This document shows positions 16,737 through 25,866 of a stretch of DNA of 64,000 nucleotides, one piece after another; position 1 is the stretch's first letter; each line of letters opens with the position of its first letter. The position numbers and the translations under genes were made by a program. The notes below the pieces were generated by a model that saw nothing but the letters and a program-made list of their open reading frames with translations, was not told the origin of the DNA and did not search any database. Location of the stretch: positions 114,699 through 178,698 of the forward strand of contig CAWESO010000006.1 of NCBI GenBank assembly GCA_963811775.1, written 5' to 3'. The stretch comes from Chersky-840 sp963811775 (GTDB lineage: Bacteria > Actinomycetota > Acidimicrobiia > Acidimicrobiales > UBA8190).

Positions 16737-17468
16737 GTGCAGTGCCTCATCCTGGCGGGGGGGCTCGGCACCCGCATGTACCCGAGGTCCCAGTCGGTGC
16801 CCAAGTGCCTGATCGAGGTGGCCGGACGCCCCTTCGCCCACTGGCAGCTCGACTGGCTGGCCTCGGAGGGGATCGAGGACGTCGTGTTCAGCATCGGCCA
16901 TCTGGGCGAGATGGTCCGAGCCGAGATCGGCGACGGGTCGCGCTGGGGCGTCACCGTCACCTACGTCGACGAGGGGGAACGGCGGGCGGGCACGGGGGGC
17001 GCGCTTCGCCTCGCCGTCGAGCGGGGGGCGCTGGCCGAGGAGTTCTTCGTCTTGTACGGGGACTCCTACCTGACCATCGATATCGGCGCGGTGGAGGCAT
17101 CGTTCGTAGCGCGCCGCAGCGATGCGCTCATGACCGTCTACCGCAACGAGGGCCGGTGGGAACCGGGCAACGTCGTGTTCCGTGACGGCATGGTCACCCG
17201 CTACGAAAAGGGCGTCACCCCCACCCCGCCCGACATGCAGTTCGTGGACTACGGGCTGTGTGCGCTGCGCGCCGCCGTCGTTGTCGAGATCGTGCCCCCG
17301 GGGCGGCCCAGCGACCTGGCCGACGCGCTGGGCACCCTCAGCCGTCAGGGCCGGCTGGCCGGGTTCGAAGCCGCGCACCGGTTCTTCGAGATCGGGACCC
17401 CGGCCGGGCTCGCCGACCTCGAGCGGCACCTGGCGCCCTCATCCCACCAGGCGCACCGAGGGGAGTGA
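16737..17468 (+). CDS. hddC: Sugar-1-phosphate nucleotidyltransferase, HddC-like
   Basis: 243 residues. CLILAGGLGTRMYPRSQSVP followed by K is the nucleotidyltransferase signature, and FFVLYGDSYL has the metal-binding Asp. In this operon it should activate D-glycero-D-manno-heptose 1-phosphate to a GDP- or similar nucleotide sugar. The base specificity is not determined by sequence here. Its last 30 bases overlap the convergent gene ending at 17439. Confidence 0.85.
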   Translation: MQCLILAGGLGTRMYPRSQSVPKCLIEVAGRPFAHWQLDWLASEGIEDVVFSIGHLGEMVRAEIGDGSRWGVTVTYVDEGERRAGTGGALRLAVERGALAEEFFVLYGDSYLTIDIGAVEASFVARRSDALMTVYRNEGRWEPGNVVFRDGMVTRYEKGVTPTPPDMQFVDYGLCALRAAVVVEIVPPGRPSDLADALGTLSRQGRLAGFEAAHRFFEIGTPAGLADLERHLAPSSHQAHRGE

Positions 17469-20400
17469 CCGGGGACCGCCGTGCACCACCAGGGACAACC
17501 CCGGGGCCGAGAACCCGCGCCACTGGGGGCAGCTCCCGACCCGGACGAAGAGGTGGGTGGGGGCCCGCAGCAGCGTGCTGAAGGTCACGAGGTTGGGGGA
17601 CTGGTCGATCCCGTCGATGAGGCTGTAGCCTCCCGGCCCGGCACCCACGGCCGGGGCGCTGAGCTCGAGCCACCGGTAGTGGGCCAGGTCGGTTCCCGGC
17701 GGCAGGTCGAGGGCGATGAGGCGATTGGCGCTCACCGCCGCGCTGGTGAGCTCCCCCCCACGACGGGCGCGCACGGTGTGGACGCGGCCGTCAGAGGTGG
17801 TCACCGTGGTGGCGCGCCCGGTGATGACGAGTGCGCCCGACACCGTCGCCTTCGGGATGATGGGCGACACCGTGCCGTCGGGGTTCTCGGAGTAGAGCGA
17901 CACGGGCCCAGGCGCCGCGGTCACCGGCAGTGCCATGGTGAACTCGCTGCCCGGTGAGGACGCGGTGTGGTAGAGGTTCGGCACCACCGTCCCCACCACC
18001 TGGCCGTCGCGTGCCGCCAGGACCGGAAGGGGGGACTGGCCCGGCCGGCGGTCGCGGGTCCAGCCTGCCAACTGCAATGTCGAGTTGGCCACGAGCCGGG
18101 CCGTGGCGGTCACCGCGGGCTGCGACGGGACGGGCGTGGGGCGAACGAGGAAGTTGGGCGAGAATCCCCACGCGCACTGGGGGTTGGACAGATACAGGTC
18201 CTGTGACGTGGCGTGGCCGATGAGCGGCGGCAGTGGCGGCGCCGACGCGGCCAGGTCGTCGCGGATCATCACGAGCTGCCCGTCGACGTCGGCCAGGGGG
18301 GCGTAATGGTCGAGGAGGAACTGGCTCACGTCGTAATGGCGCACGGTGGGCTCGATGCCGTCCCACGCCGGCAGCCCGATGTCCTGGCCGTAGAAGACGA
18401 CGACCCGGGGTCGGCTGCGGGTCAGGTCCGAGATCAGCTGGCGCTGGGCGAAACCGGTGTCCGCCATGCTGACGTTGTAGTAGCGCGTGCCGGGGACGCG
18501 GTCGAGCAGGTAGTAGAGGAGCCCTGGCTCGTCGTTGAAGTCGAAGACGGCGCCGTCGGTCCCGGCGTAGCGGTCCAGAACCGTGCCGAGGTCGCGCACC
18601 ATCGTCGTGTCGATGACCCCGGGGTCCGAGTAGCCGAGCCGGTCGAGCACCGGTTCGCGCGCCGTGCGCAGGTGGTAGTGGGCCGCCACCGCCCGCACCG
18701 GGCCCAGCGGTGCGGGGGCCAGGGCGACGAGGGCGACGAGGGCGACGAGGGTCACGGGGTGGCGCACCCCGGCCAGCACTCGCCGCACGGCGCTGCCCGG
18801 GCCGGCGCGCCGGCCCGGGTGGGCCGCACCGAGCCGGCGCAACCCGCCGTCGAGGGCCTCGACCGCGGTCATCAGCCACAGCACGAGGAGCGGCACGGTC
18901 ACGACGAAGACTTCGGCCACGTGGATCGGATCGGCCCGGGCCAGGACCTTCTGGTAGTAGACGAGGACGTAGCTCGCGGCGGCGACCATGATCCAGTCGC
19001 GCCGGGACCAGGGCTGTCGGCGCCGCACCTGGACGGTGACGCGCAGGATGGTCAGCAGGAGCAGGACCACCGGGACGATGAATTCGACGGTGGTGTCGAG
19101 CTGTTTGCCGATCCAGAAAGCGTTCTTGGCCCCCGACAGCGTGTGCCCGGGACCGAAGATCAGGTAGTAGTCCACGAACCCTCGCAAGGCCCCCGTGGCC
19201 GCCAGGAAGACCACCCAGCCCGCGACGAACAGGGCGCCCGTCGCCACGCACCACCACGTGCGGAAGAGCGTCCCCGCCCACGGCGCGCCCCGGGCGCGTC
19301 CGAGCCATTCGAAGGCCACCAGCGTGGCGAGGATGCCCGCGGCCATGAGGGCCGTCTCGGGCACCACGATGGCCTGCACGACCAGTGCCGCGCCCAGGCC
19401 GGCGCACCATGCCCGGCTCCGGCGCCGGATGGTCTGGTCCAACAGGACCAAGACGAGCGGGAGGAAGGCGAAACGGAAGAGCCCCTCCGCGTAGCCCATC
19501 ACGTCGCGTCCGAGGAGGAGCCCCACCCCGGCCAGGCGGCCGCCGGTGAGCCACAGCACCGCCACGGCGACCACCCCGGCGGCGAAGAGCCGGTTCCGTC
19601 GGGCGAAGTAGGCCGCGAACACGTACACCGACAGCCACAGCATGGGGACGAGGAAGATGGTGAAGCCCGAGGCTGAGCCCCACCGGTTGGGGGCGAACAC
19701 CGACATGCCGAGCTGGCCGGCGAGGACGTCGCCGAAGACCCCGTGGATGAAATAGAGGTCCCTCCACGGGAACAGGCCGTGGGCGAAGGTGAGCTGCGCG
19801 CTGGCCAGCGACTGGGCCTGGTCGAAGGCGGCGAAGGTCGTGTCGAGCGGGCTGGCCAGCTGCGCCACGAGGACGAGGAGCAGCGTGGCGCCCACGACAT
19901 AGGTGAGCACGGCGGTCTCGGCGCCCTCGGCCCGGGGCCGAGAAAGCCCGTTCGGACCGTCGAGCGAGGCACCGACGGCCGGGACCGGTCGCAGTCGGTG
20001 CCGGTACCAGAGGCACAGGGCGACGAAGACGGGGACGACCAGCCACAGCGGGAGCCACGGATAGCGGTGCAGGCGGTGGTCGGACTGGACGAGGACCGAT
20101 GAGGACCGGGCTACGAAGTAGAGGAGAGGGACGACGACGAGCGCCGCTCCCCCGTTGACCGCCGGGGCCAGCGCGGCGCGCTCGACACTCCGGGCGCGCC
20201 CGGCCCGGGACACGGCCACGACCACGGCGACGTAGGCCACGCCGGCGACGACGCCCCAGGGGCTGAGGGTCGGCCCACCGCCGGCGGCGATCACACCCAC
20301 GCACACGCCCACGGCGAAGGCGGGCAGGGCCAGGCGGGCTCCACGCCGGGCCAGGGCCACCCCCCGGGGCTCCGCGGTGACGCCGCGGCCGGCTGTGAGG

Positions 20401-20774
20401 GCGTGGTCCGAGATGGCCTCGTGGTCCGGGTCGACCAGGGGGATCGGGCGAATGGGGGTGCGCGGCACCCTGGGCCCTCGACCTCGCCCCAGGGGGACGA
20501 AGGTGTAGAGCGCGATGGCCAGGAAGGGAAAGGCGATGGCGATGAGGTAGAAGGCGTCGAAGTACCGGTTGGGGTCGAAGTGGTAGAAGATCGGGAACCC
20601 GACGATGTCGGTGGTCACCGACAACCGGTGCGGCACCGCCCGCCAGGCGAGGTCGCAGGCTCCGGCCGCCACCGCCACGGCGAGCACGGCGCGGACCGCG
20701 ATGCGAACCGTCTCGGGCCGCCTCCGGCCGACGGCGCCGACAGCCGGTGGCGACACGTCGTCCTCCACCGTCAA
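17439..20774 (-). CDS. Large polytopic membrane protein, GT-C-like
   Basis: 1111 residues. The N-terminal two thirds are a series of hydrophobic segments. The remainder is mainly exported, containing TDGAVFDFNDEPGLLYYLLD, PRVVVFYGQDIG and a late beta-rich region. This is the layout of GT-C enzymes such as arabinosyl- or mannosyltransferases using polyprenyl-phosphate sugars, but no diagnostic motif is seen, so the function is inference. The TTG start at 20774 is chosen because AGGGGG (20782-20787) lies seven bases before it; a GTG at 20768 is the alternative. It is convergent with, and overlaps, hddC by 30 bases. Confidence 0.72.
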   Translation of the reverse strand: MTVEDDVSPPAVGAVGRRRPETVRIAVRAVLAVAVAAGACDLAWRAVPHRLSVTTDIVGFPIFYHFDPNRYFDAFYLIAIAFPFLAIALYTFVPLGRGRGPRVPRTPIRPIPLVDPDHEAISDHALTAGRGVTAEPRGVALARRGARLALPAFAVGVCVGVIAAGGGPTLSPWGVVAGVAYVAVVVAVSRAGRARSVERAALAPAVNGGAALVVVPLLYFVARSSSVLVQSDHRLHRYPWLPLWLVVPVFVALCLWYRHRLRPVPAVGASLDGPNGLSRPRAEGAETAVLTYVVGATLLLVLVAQLASPLDTTFAAFDQAQSLASAQLTFAHGLFPWRDLYFIHGVFGDVLAGQLGMSVFAPNRWGSASGFTIFLVPMLWLSVYVFAAYFARRNRLFAAGVVAVAVLWLTGGRLAGVGLLLGRDVMGYAEGLFRFAFLPLVLVLLDQTIRRRSRAWCAGLGAALVVQAIVVPETALMAAGILATLVAFEWLGRARGAPWAGTLFRTWWCVATGALFVAGWVVFLAATGALRGFVDYYLIFGPGHTLSGAKNAFWIGKQLDTTVEFIVPVVLLLLTILRVTVQVRRRQPWSRRDWIMVAAASYVLVYYQKVLARADPIHVAEVFVVTVPLLVLWLMTAVEALDGGLRRLGAAHPGRRAGPGSAVRRVLAGVRHPVTLVALVALVALAPAPLGPVRAVAAHYHLRTAREPVLDRLGYSDPGVIDTTMVRDLGTVLDRYAGTDGAVFDFNDEPGLLYYLLDRVPGTRYYNVSMADTGFAQRQLISDLTRSRPRVVVFYGQDIGLPAWDGIEPTVRHYDVSQFLLDHYAPLADVDGQLVMIRDDLAASAPPLPPLIGHATSQDLYLSNPQCAWGFSPNFLVRPTPVPSQPAVTATARLVANSTLQLAGWTRDRRPGQSPLPVLAARDGQVVGTVVPNLYHTASSPGSEFTMALPVTAAPGPVSLYSENPDGTVSPIIPKATVSGALVITGRATTVTTSDGRVHTVRARRGGELTSAAVSANRLIALDLPPGTDLAHYRWLELSAPAVGAGPGGYSLIDGIDQSPNLVTFSTLLRAPTHLFVRVGSCPQWRGFSAPGLSLVVHGGPRSLPSVRLVG

Positions 20775-20891
20775 CGGTCGGCCCCCTGGACTTGGCGAAC
20801 TGGTTAGCCCGGAACCTCGCCGAGCGGCGACCGATCCCGCCCGCCGTGCCGGACGAGACCGACCGATGGCATCCGATGCGCCGCGCTCAGA

Positions 20892-21413
20892 TCAGGGGAC
20901 GAGCCACTCGCCGTAGTCCGACGCGGAGCCGGCGGCGGGGTAGAACTGCACCTTGGTGATCTTCACCGACGTGGGCACCTGGTAGGACTCGCAACTCGTG
21001 CCCGACTTTCCTCCGGCCAGCTGCACCCGGGGGGTGTGCGACGCGCACTCGCTCAACGAACGGTGGTCGGGCAGGTAGCTCTGGCCGTTCGAACCGATCA
21101 GGTTGGCGTCGAGGTCGCCGTCGGTGGAGAGGGTCTGACCCGAGGTGTTGTTCACGCCGAAGACCGTGGCGATGTAGCGCTTGCCCGAGGGCGGCGCCTT
21201 GCTATTGGTGCTCGTGGCGGGATCGACGACCTGCTTCAACGTGATGGTGAAGCCGCGTCCCGACTGCGTCTTCAGGTCGAGCGTGTCCCCGACGTGGGCG
21301 ACGGCGCCGCTGGTGGCGCCGTTGGCGTGGTTGACCACCGTGGCCGAGCTCGAACAGCCCGCCGCCAGCCCGACGAGTGCCAGAGACCCTGCTGCCGCCA
21401 GAAACTTCCTCAC
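20892..21413 (-). CDS. Lipoprotein with a DUF4352-like domain
   Basis: 173 residues starting at GTG 21413. An N-terminal signal ends in GLAAGC, a lipobox, so the mature protein should be lipid-anchored outside. The body (VGDTLDLKTQSGRGFTITL, KRYIATVFGVNNTSGQ) matches the immunoglobulin-like DUF4352/telokin pattern found in actinobacterial lipoproteins. Two cysteines later in the chain (ECASH, TSCES) may pair. The start is preceded by G6 (21418-21423). It is divergent from the YfhO-like gene at 21506. Confidence 0.8.
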   Translation of the reverse strand: MRKFLAAAGSLALVGLAAGCSSSATVVNHANGATSGAVAHVGDTLDLKTQSGRGFTITLKQVVDPATSTNSKAPPSGKRYIATVFGVNNTSGQTLSTDGDLDANLIGSNGQSYLPDHRSLSECASHTPRVQLAGGKSGTSCESYQVPTSVKITKVQFYPAAGSASDYGEWLVP

Positions 21414-21440
21414 ATGACCCCCCAGAATCGACCCGTGCCC

Positions 21441-21446
21441 ATGATA
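21441..21446 (-). promoter_or_regulatory. Candidate -10 box TATCAT for the lipoprotein gene
   Basis: On the minus strand TATCAT lies 27 bases before the GTG at 21413 within the 92-base divergent intergenic region. No clear -35 at the usual distance. Confidence 0.3.
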
Positions 21447-21492
21447 GGCGAAAGGCCAGGTCTAGTGGCCAATTAGGCCCGTTGGCCCGACC

Positions 21493-21498
21493 TACACT
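21493..21498 (+). promoter_or_regulatory. Candidate leaderless -10 box TACACT
   Basis: TACACT is seven bases before ATG 21506, with no ribosome-binding site between. The same arrangement recurs at several gene starts in this window. Confidence 0.45.
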
Positions 21499-21505
21499 GC
21501 CCGGA

Positions 21506-23800
21506 ATGCAGCCGCGGGGGCGATCCCAGAGGTGGGTCCCCGACGTGGTCGGGTTGGGTTGGACGGTCCTCGCCGCGGTGGCGGTGATGGCACCGGTGCT
21601 CCGGCCCGGTGTGTCGCTCGGGTCCTTCGACCTGTTGTCACGAATCGGGCTCACCCACCACGCCGGGGTGGCCGTGCACAGCGAGTTCCCCGCCGACCAG
21701 ATCCTGTACTTCGCGCCGTTGACGAACCTGGCCTGGCACCAGGTCCACTCGGGGCAACTGCCGCTGTGGAACCCCGACAACGTCCTCGGCATGCCCCTTG
21801 CCTTCAGCTGGCAGTCGGGCGTGTTCAGCGTGCCGGTGCTGCTCAGTTACCTGGCGCCGGCGCACCTTGCCTACACCGTGATCGTGCTGGCCAAGCTCGT
21901 CATCGCCGGCACCGGTGCGTACACCTTGTGCCGCGTGCTCGGCATGCGGCCGATCAGCGCCGCCTTCGGCGGCACCGTGTTCGAACTGTCGGGGCCGATG
22001 GTCCACTACTCGGGCTGGGCCATGACCGGCGTGACGTGCTGGGCGGGCTGGATCCTCGTCGCCGCCATCGCGCTCATCGGGGGCCGGCACCGCCTGCGCG
22101 ACACCGTGCTCCTCGCCCTCGCCGTGGCCGCGGCGATCTACGGCGGCCATCCCGAGAGCGTGGCCGTCCTGGGCCTGTCGATCGTGCTCTTCTTCGCCGT
22201 CTACCTCGGCGTGCGGGCCCGGCGCGACGGCGCCCCCCTGCGTCGCCCGGTCGTCGACCTGGTCGTGGCCGGCGCCTGCGGAGTGGGTCTCGGCGCCCCC
22301 CTGATCCTCCCGGGGCTGCAGGTCGTCCAGGCCTCGGGGCGGGCCGGGGCCACCGGGGGGGCGCCCTACGCCCTCTCGCACCTGTCGGACCTGGTGGTGG
22401 GGCTCCAGGGCACGGACTTCCGGGTGCCGTCGCCCTATGTCGGGGTCCTCGCCATCGTCCTCGCCGTGGTGGCGGTGCGCCTGTTCTGGCACCGGGCCGA
22501 GATCCTGGGGTTCGCGGCGGTGGCGGTGGCCGCCCTGCTGCTCACCTTCAAGAACCCGCTCCACATCCTGGTGCAGGCGCTCCCCGTCCTCGGCCAGGTG
22601 ACCTGGAACCGTGACGTCATGCTCCTCGCCCTCGCCCTCGGCGTGCTCGGCGCGGCCGGCCTCGACGCCTTCTGGCGCGACGAGGTGCCGGCCCGGTTCC
22701 GGCCGTGGGCTCTGGGGACGCTCGGCGCCGCGGCGGTGATCGTGGCGCTCGTCTCGCTGGCCGTGGCGGTCGGTGCCCAGCACACCGCCGGCGGGGCACG
22801 GTCCCGCCTCGCCTGGGCCGCGGTCGAGGTGGTCGTGGGCGTGGGCCTGCTCCTCGCCGCCGGGCTCGGGCCGTCGTGGGTGCACGTGGGCCGCCACCAC
22901 GCCTCGGCCCGGGCGCGGCGCGGCGCGGCGGTGGGGTTCCTCGTGGCCCAGAGCGCCTTCCTCGTGGTGGCCGGGGTGTCGTTCTGGTCCATCAGCTCGA
23001 CCTACTTCGCCCCCACCCCGGCCGTGACGGCGCTGAAGCACACGGTGGGGAGCTCCCTCGTCGCCATGGGCCCCTGTCGGGCCCGGCCCTTCACCTACCC
23101 CTACGCCACGGAGTTCGGGATCAGGCCCAACGCCAACATCGGCTACGGCGTGGACGAGTTCGCCGTGTACGAACCGGTCCTCCCCACGAGCTACTACGCG
23201 TCGTGGACGGCGGTCAGCGGACAGCAACTCTCCCCCAGCCTGCGGCGCGTCGGCCTGTTCTGCCCTCAGATCACCACGGCCACCGAGGCGCGCGTCTACG
23301 GGGTGAGCTACGTGCTCGGTCCTCGCCACGGTCGCGGCCCGACCGGGGCGACACGGGTGGGCACCGTCGGTGGCGAAGCGCTGTTCCACGTCACGGGCAC
23401 GTCGCAGGCCACCTTGTCCGAGCTCCCCGGCTCCGGGGGGCACCTGCCCATCGACGCACCGGGGACGCCGGTGCCCGTCACGCATCCCGGCGCGGCGTCG
23501 GTGCGTGTCGTCACCGACGCCACCGGGCCCCGGATGCTGCGCCTGCGCGTCACGGCGCTGCCCGGCTGGCACGCCACCATCGACGGCCGCGCTCTCCCGC
23601 TTCGGGATTGGGCCGCGGGGGCGATGCTCGAGGCCCGTGTCCCCGCCGGCCGGCACGTGGTCGAGTTGACCTATTGGCCCGGTCTCTTCAGCGCCGGTCT
23701 GGGCGCGGCGGGGATCGTGATCGTCGGGTTGGTGGCGGCCGGTGCGACCGTGGTGCTCAGGCGGCGCTCCGCCGGGGCCCGAGACCGCAGCGGCCCGTAG
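21506..23800 (+). CDS. YfhO-like polytopic membrane protein, paralogue 2
   Basis: 764 residues, closely similar along its length to the protein at 5709. Shared blocks are GVSLGSFDLLSRIGL, ADQILYFAPLTNLAW, LPLWNPDNVLGMPLAF, the GIRPNANIGYG segment and the terminal GWHATIDG ... VPAGRH ... YWP followed by a last helix. GT-C activity using a lipid-linked donor at the outer membrane face is inferred from YfhO. ATG 21506 is chosen because an upstream ORF extension would cross the divergent lipoprotein start. Confidence 0.82.
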   Translation: MQPRGRSQRWVPDVVGLGWTVLAAVAVMAPVLRPGVSLGSFDLLSRIGLTHHAGVAVHSEFPADQILYFAPLTNLAWHQVHSGQLPLWNPDNVLGMPLAFSWQSGVFSVPVLLSYLAPAHLAYTVIVLAKLVIAGTGAYTLCRVLGMRPISAAFGGTVFELSGPMVHYSGWAMTGVTCWAGWILVAAIALIGGRHRLRDTVLLALAVAAAIYGGHPESVAVLGLSIVLFFAVYLGVRARRDGAPLRRPVVDLVVAGACGVGLGAPLILPGLQVVQASGRAGATGGAPYALSHLSDLVVGLQGTDFRVPSPYVGVLAIVLAVVAVRLFWHRAEILGFAAVAVAALLLTFKNPLHILVQALPVLGQVTWNRDVMLLALALGVLGAAGLDAFWRDEVPARFRPWALGTLGAAAVIVALVSLAVAVGAQHTAGGARSRLAWAAVEVVVGVGLLLAAGLGPSWVHVGRHHASARARRGAAVGFLVAQSAFLVVAGVSFWSISSTYFAPTPAVTALKHTVGSSLVAMGPCRARPFTYPYATEFGIRPNANIGYGVDEFAVYEPVLPTSYYASWTAVSGQQLSPSLRRVGLFCPQITTATEARVYGVSYVLGPRHGRGPTGATRVGTVGGEALFHVTGTSQATLSELPGSGGHLPIDAPGTPVPVTHPGAASVRVVTDATGPRMLRLRVTALPGWHATIDGRALPLRDWAAGAMLEARVPAGRHVVELTYWPGLFSAGLGAAGIVIVGLVAAGATVVLRRRSAGARDRSGP

Positions 23801-23868
23801 CGCAGCCGTCTGTAGCGCAGCCGCCCGTTGCTCGGTCGGACCGGAGGCGGGCGCGCCCTGTTACGCCG

Positions 23869-24873
23869 TCACAACCCCAATAACCACTTCGCCACGCGAC
23901 GGACGTCGACGAAGTAGATGACCAGACCGATCACCACCAGGATCATGCCCAGCAGGGCCAGGAGCTGGCCGGTCGGTCCGAACCCGGTGAAGGCCAGCGC
24001 GCCCGTGGTCTTCGGGACCGTCCTCACGACACGGGGCACCGTGGTGGGCGGGGTCGTGTGGCTGACGGTCTTCACGGGCGGGATGGTGGTGGTGACCACG
24101 GGCTTGGGCGGGGCGAGCACGGCCGGGGGCAAGGTGGCGCAGTTGTCGTCGCTGGTGCTCTTGTCCCATGTCCCGGTGGTGAACAGCGCCCACTGCACCG
24201 AGTTGTCGTTGTTGTCGAAGTTGAGGCGGTGGGGAGTGGGCGGGCGGCCGAAGCCGAGGTCGTAGGTGATGACGCACACGGCGGCGGGCAGCGAGGCCGC
24301 GCTGTCGTAGGTGTGGGTGCTGGTCCAGTTGCCGGTGTCGTAGCCGTCACCGGGACGGGGGTTGTTGGTCTGGACGAAGTGCCCGCAGGGGTCGCGGCGG
24401 TTGTACTGCACGCTGGAGTCGGCATTGATGGGGTTGGTGCCGCGCGACCCGACGTTGACGCCCTGCGCCACGAAGTTGCCGTGCTTGGTCACATAGGTCT
24501 CGTGGATGCCCGGGTCGTTGGGGTCGTTCCACACCACGCCCCAGCCCACACCGGTGCGGCTGTCACAGGGATGGTTCACGGTGGCGGCGAGCCCCGCCGT
24601 CACCGCACTCTCGGTACCGAAGGCCCAGAGCCACGTGCCGCTGGCGGTGACCGTCACCGTGCCGTTGGCGTTCTGGACCACGGTCCCCGACGTGAGGGGG
24701 CTCGACTTGGGACTGGCCGCGTTGGCGAAGGCGGCGGTGGACGTGACGCCGGCCACCATCACAGCGGCGAGGACGGCGGCGGCGCGCGCGTGCCACGGAT
24801 GCCGGCGCGCGCGCCTTTCAATCACGGGGCTAAGAGCCCGTTGCCGCCGTGGGCGACTTCCGAGGTCGTTCAT
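23869..24873 (-). CDS. Sortase-anchored surface protein (LAFTG signal)
   Basis: 334 residues from ATG 24873 (GTG 24879 is possible); GGGGG lies just upstream. A signal segment AAAVLAAVMVAGV is followed by an exported domain with several cysteines (PCDS, DPCGHF, AVCVITYD, DNCATL). A Pro/Thr-rich spacer comes next, then LAFTG at residues 293-297, a hydrophobic helix and a short basic tail ending WLLGL. LAxTG signals are cut by class E sortases, and one is encoded at 54614. The function of the exported domain is unknown. Confidence 0.78.
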   Translation of the reverse strand: MNDLGSRPRRQRALSPVIERRARRHPWHARAAAVLAAVMVAGVTSTAAFANAASPKSSPLTSGTVVQNANGTVTVTASGTWLWAFGTESAVTAGLAATVNHPCDSRTGVGWGVVWNDPNDPGIHETYVTKHGNFVAQGVNVGSRGTNPINADSSVQYNRRDPCGHFVQTNNPRPGDGYDTGNWTSTHTYDSAASLPAAVCVITYDLGFGRPPTPHRLNFDNNDNSVQWALFTTGTWDKSTSDDNCATLPPAVLAPPKPVVTTTIPPVKTVSHTTPPTTVPRVVRTVPKTTGALAFTGFGPTGQLLALLGMILVVIGLVIYFVDVRRVAKWLLGL

Positions 24874-24993
24874 CCTCACCCCCGGAGGTAACCATAGGAC
24901 CGATCACCCTGCGGGTCATCATCACATTTGAGGACCGACCAGGGCTTTCTCCCCGGAATTTCCCAGCTGGCGCGGCCCGGCCGTGGGGGCCGC

Positions 24994-25866
24994 TCAGGCC
25001 TGTTTCTTGCCGGGATCCCCGTTGTCCGGTCGGGAGTCTCCCGGGCCCGGGACATCGGCGGGAACGGGCGGTGCCATGGCCACGGGCCGCGGTCCCGTTT
25101 GCGGCCCCGGGGCGCCGGAGCCGGGGCGGGCGCGCCGGCGGGCCAGGGGCACCAGGTCGAACAGGGCGGCCAGGGCCGGGCCCAATCGCATCTTGGAGCC
25201 CGAGACGTCGTGCCAGGCGTCGAGCGGCACCTCGGTGAAGGCCGTGACGGGCACGCCCGGGGCCCGCCCGCTGCCGGTGAGCAGGCGGTGCAGCAGCTCG
25301 ACGTCGAAGGCCCACGACGACCGGAAGGGCTCGGCCACCGCGGCGGTGAAGGCGTCGGTGACCCGGAAGACCTTCGCCCCGCACTGGGTGTCGTAGACGG
25401 TGATGCCGAGCACGATCGAGGCCAGCGTGGCATAGGCGCGTCCGAGGTAGTGGCGCAGCGCGTTGCGCTCGATGGCACTGCCCAGCCGGGCGACGCGGCT
25501 GCCGAGCACCCCGGCCAGATCGGACCGGCTGTGCAGGAGGTCCACCATGCGCAGCAGCTCGGCCGGCGGCGTGGCCAGATCGGCGTCGTAGTAGCCCACG
25601 ACGCGCGCCCCGCCGCGCAGCGCGACCAGGATGCCGCGCCGCACCGCTTCGGCCTTGCCGGCGTTGCGGTCCAGGGTGAAGACCTCGATCCCGGCCGAGC
25701 CCTCGGCCATGCGGGCCAGCACGCGGGCCGTGTCGTCGACCGAGCCGTCGTCGACGAAGAGCAGCCGGAGCGCGCCCGACGCGGCCAGCGCCGCGAAGGC
25801 GCGTTCGTCGATGCGGCGCTCCTCGTTGAAACAGGGGACCACGATGACGGCCGGGGGCGCGCTCAC
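24994..25866 (-). CDS. Polyprenyl-phosphate glycosyltransferase (GT2, Alg5/DPM1-like)
   Basis: 290 residues from a GTG overlapping the upstream stop (GTGA). PAVIVVPCFNEERR, RLLFVDDGSVDDT, RNAGKAEAVRRG and VVGYYDADLATPP are the ordered motifs of dolichyl/polyprenyl-phosphate glucosyl- and mannosyltransferases. TVYDTQCGAKVFR is the family's later conserved segment. It should load a sugar onto polyprenyl phosphate, making donors for outer-face GT-C enzymes such as the YfhO-like proteins. It is the last gene of the minus-strand exporter operon. Confidence 0.87.
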   Translation of the reverse strand: MSAPPAVIVVPCFNEERRIDERAFAALAASGALRLLFVDDGSVDDTARVLARMAEGSAGIEVFTLDRNAGKAEAVRRGILVALRGGARVVGYYDADLATPPAELLRMVDLLHSRSDLAGVLGSRVARLGSAIERNALRHYLGRAYATLASIVLGITVYDTQCGAKVFRVTDAFTAAVAEPFRSSWAFDVELLHRLLTGSGRAPGVPVTAFTEVPLDAWHDVSGSKMRLGPALAALFDLVPLARRRARPGSGAPGPQTGPRPVAMAPPVPADVPGPGDSRPDNGDPGKKQA

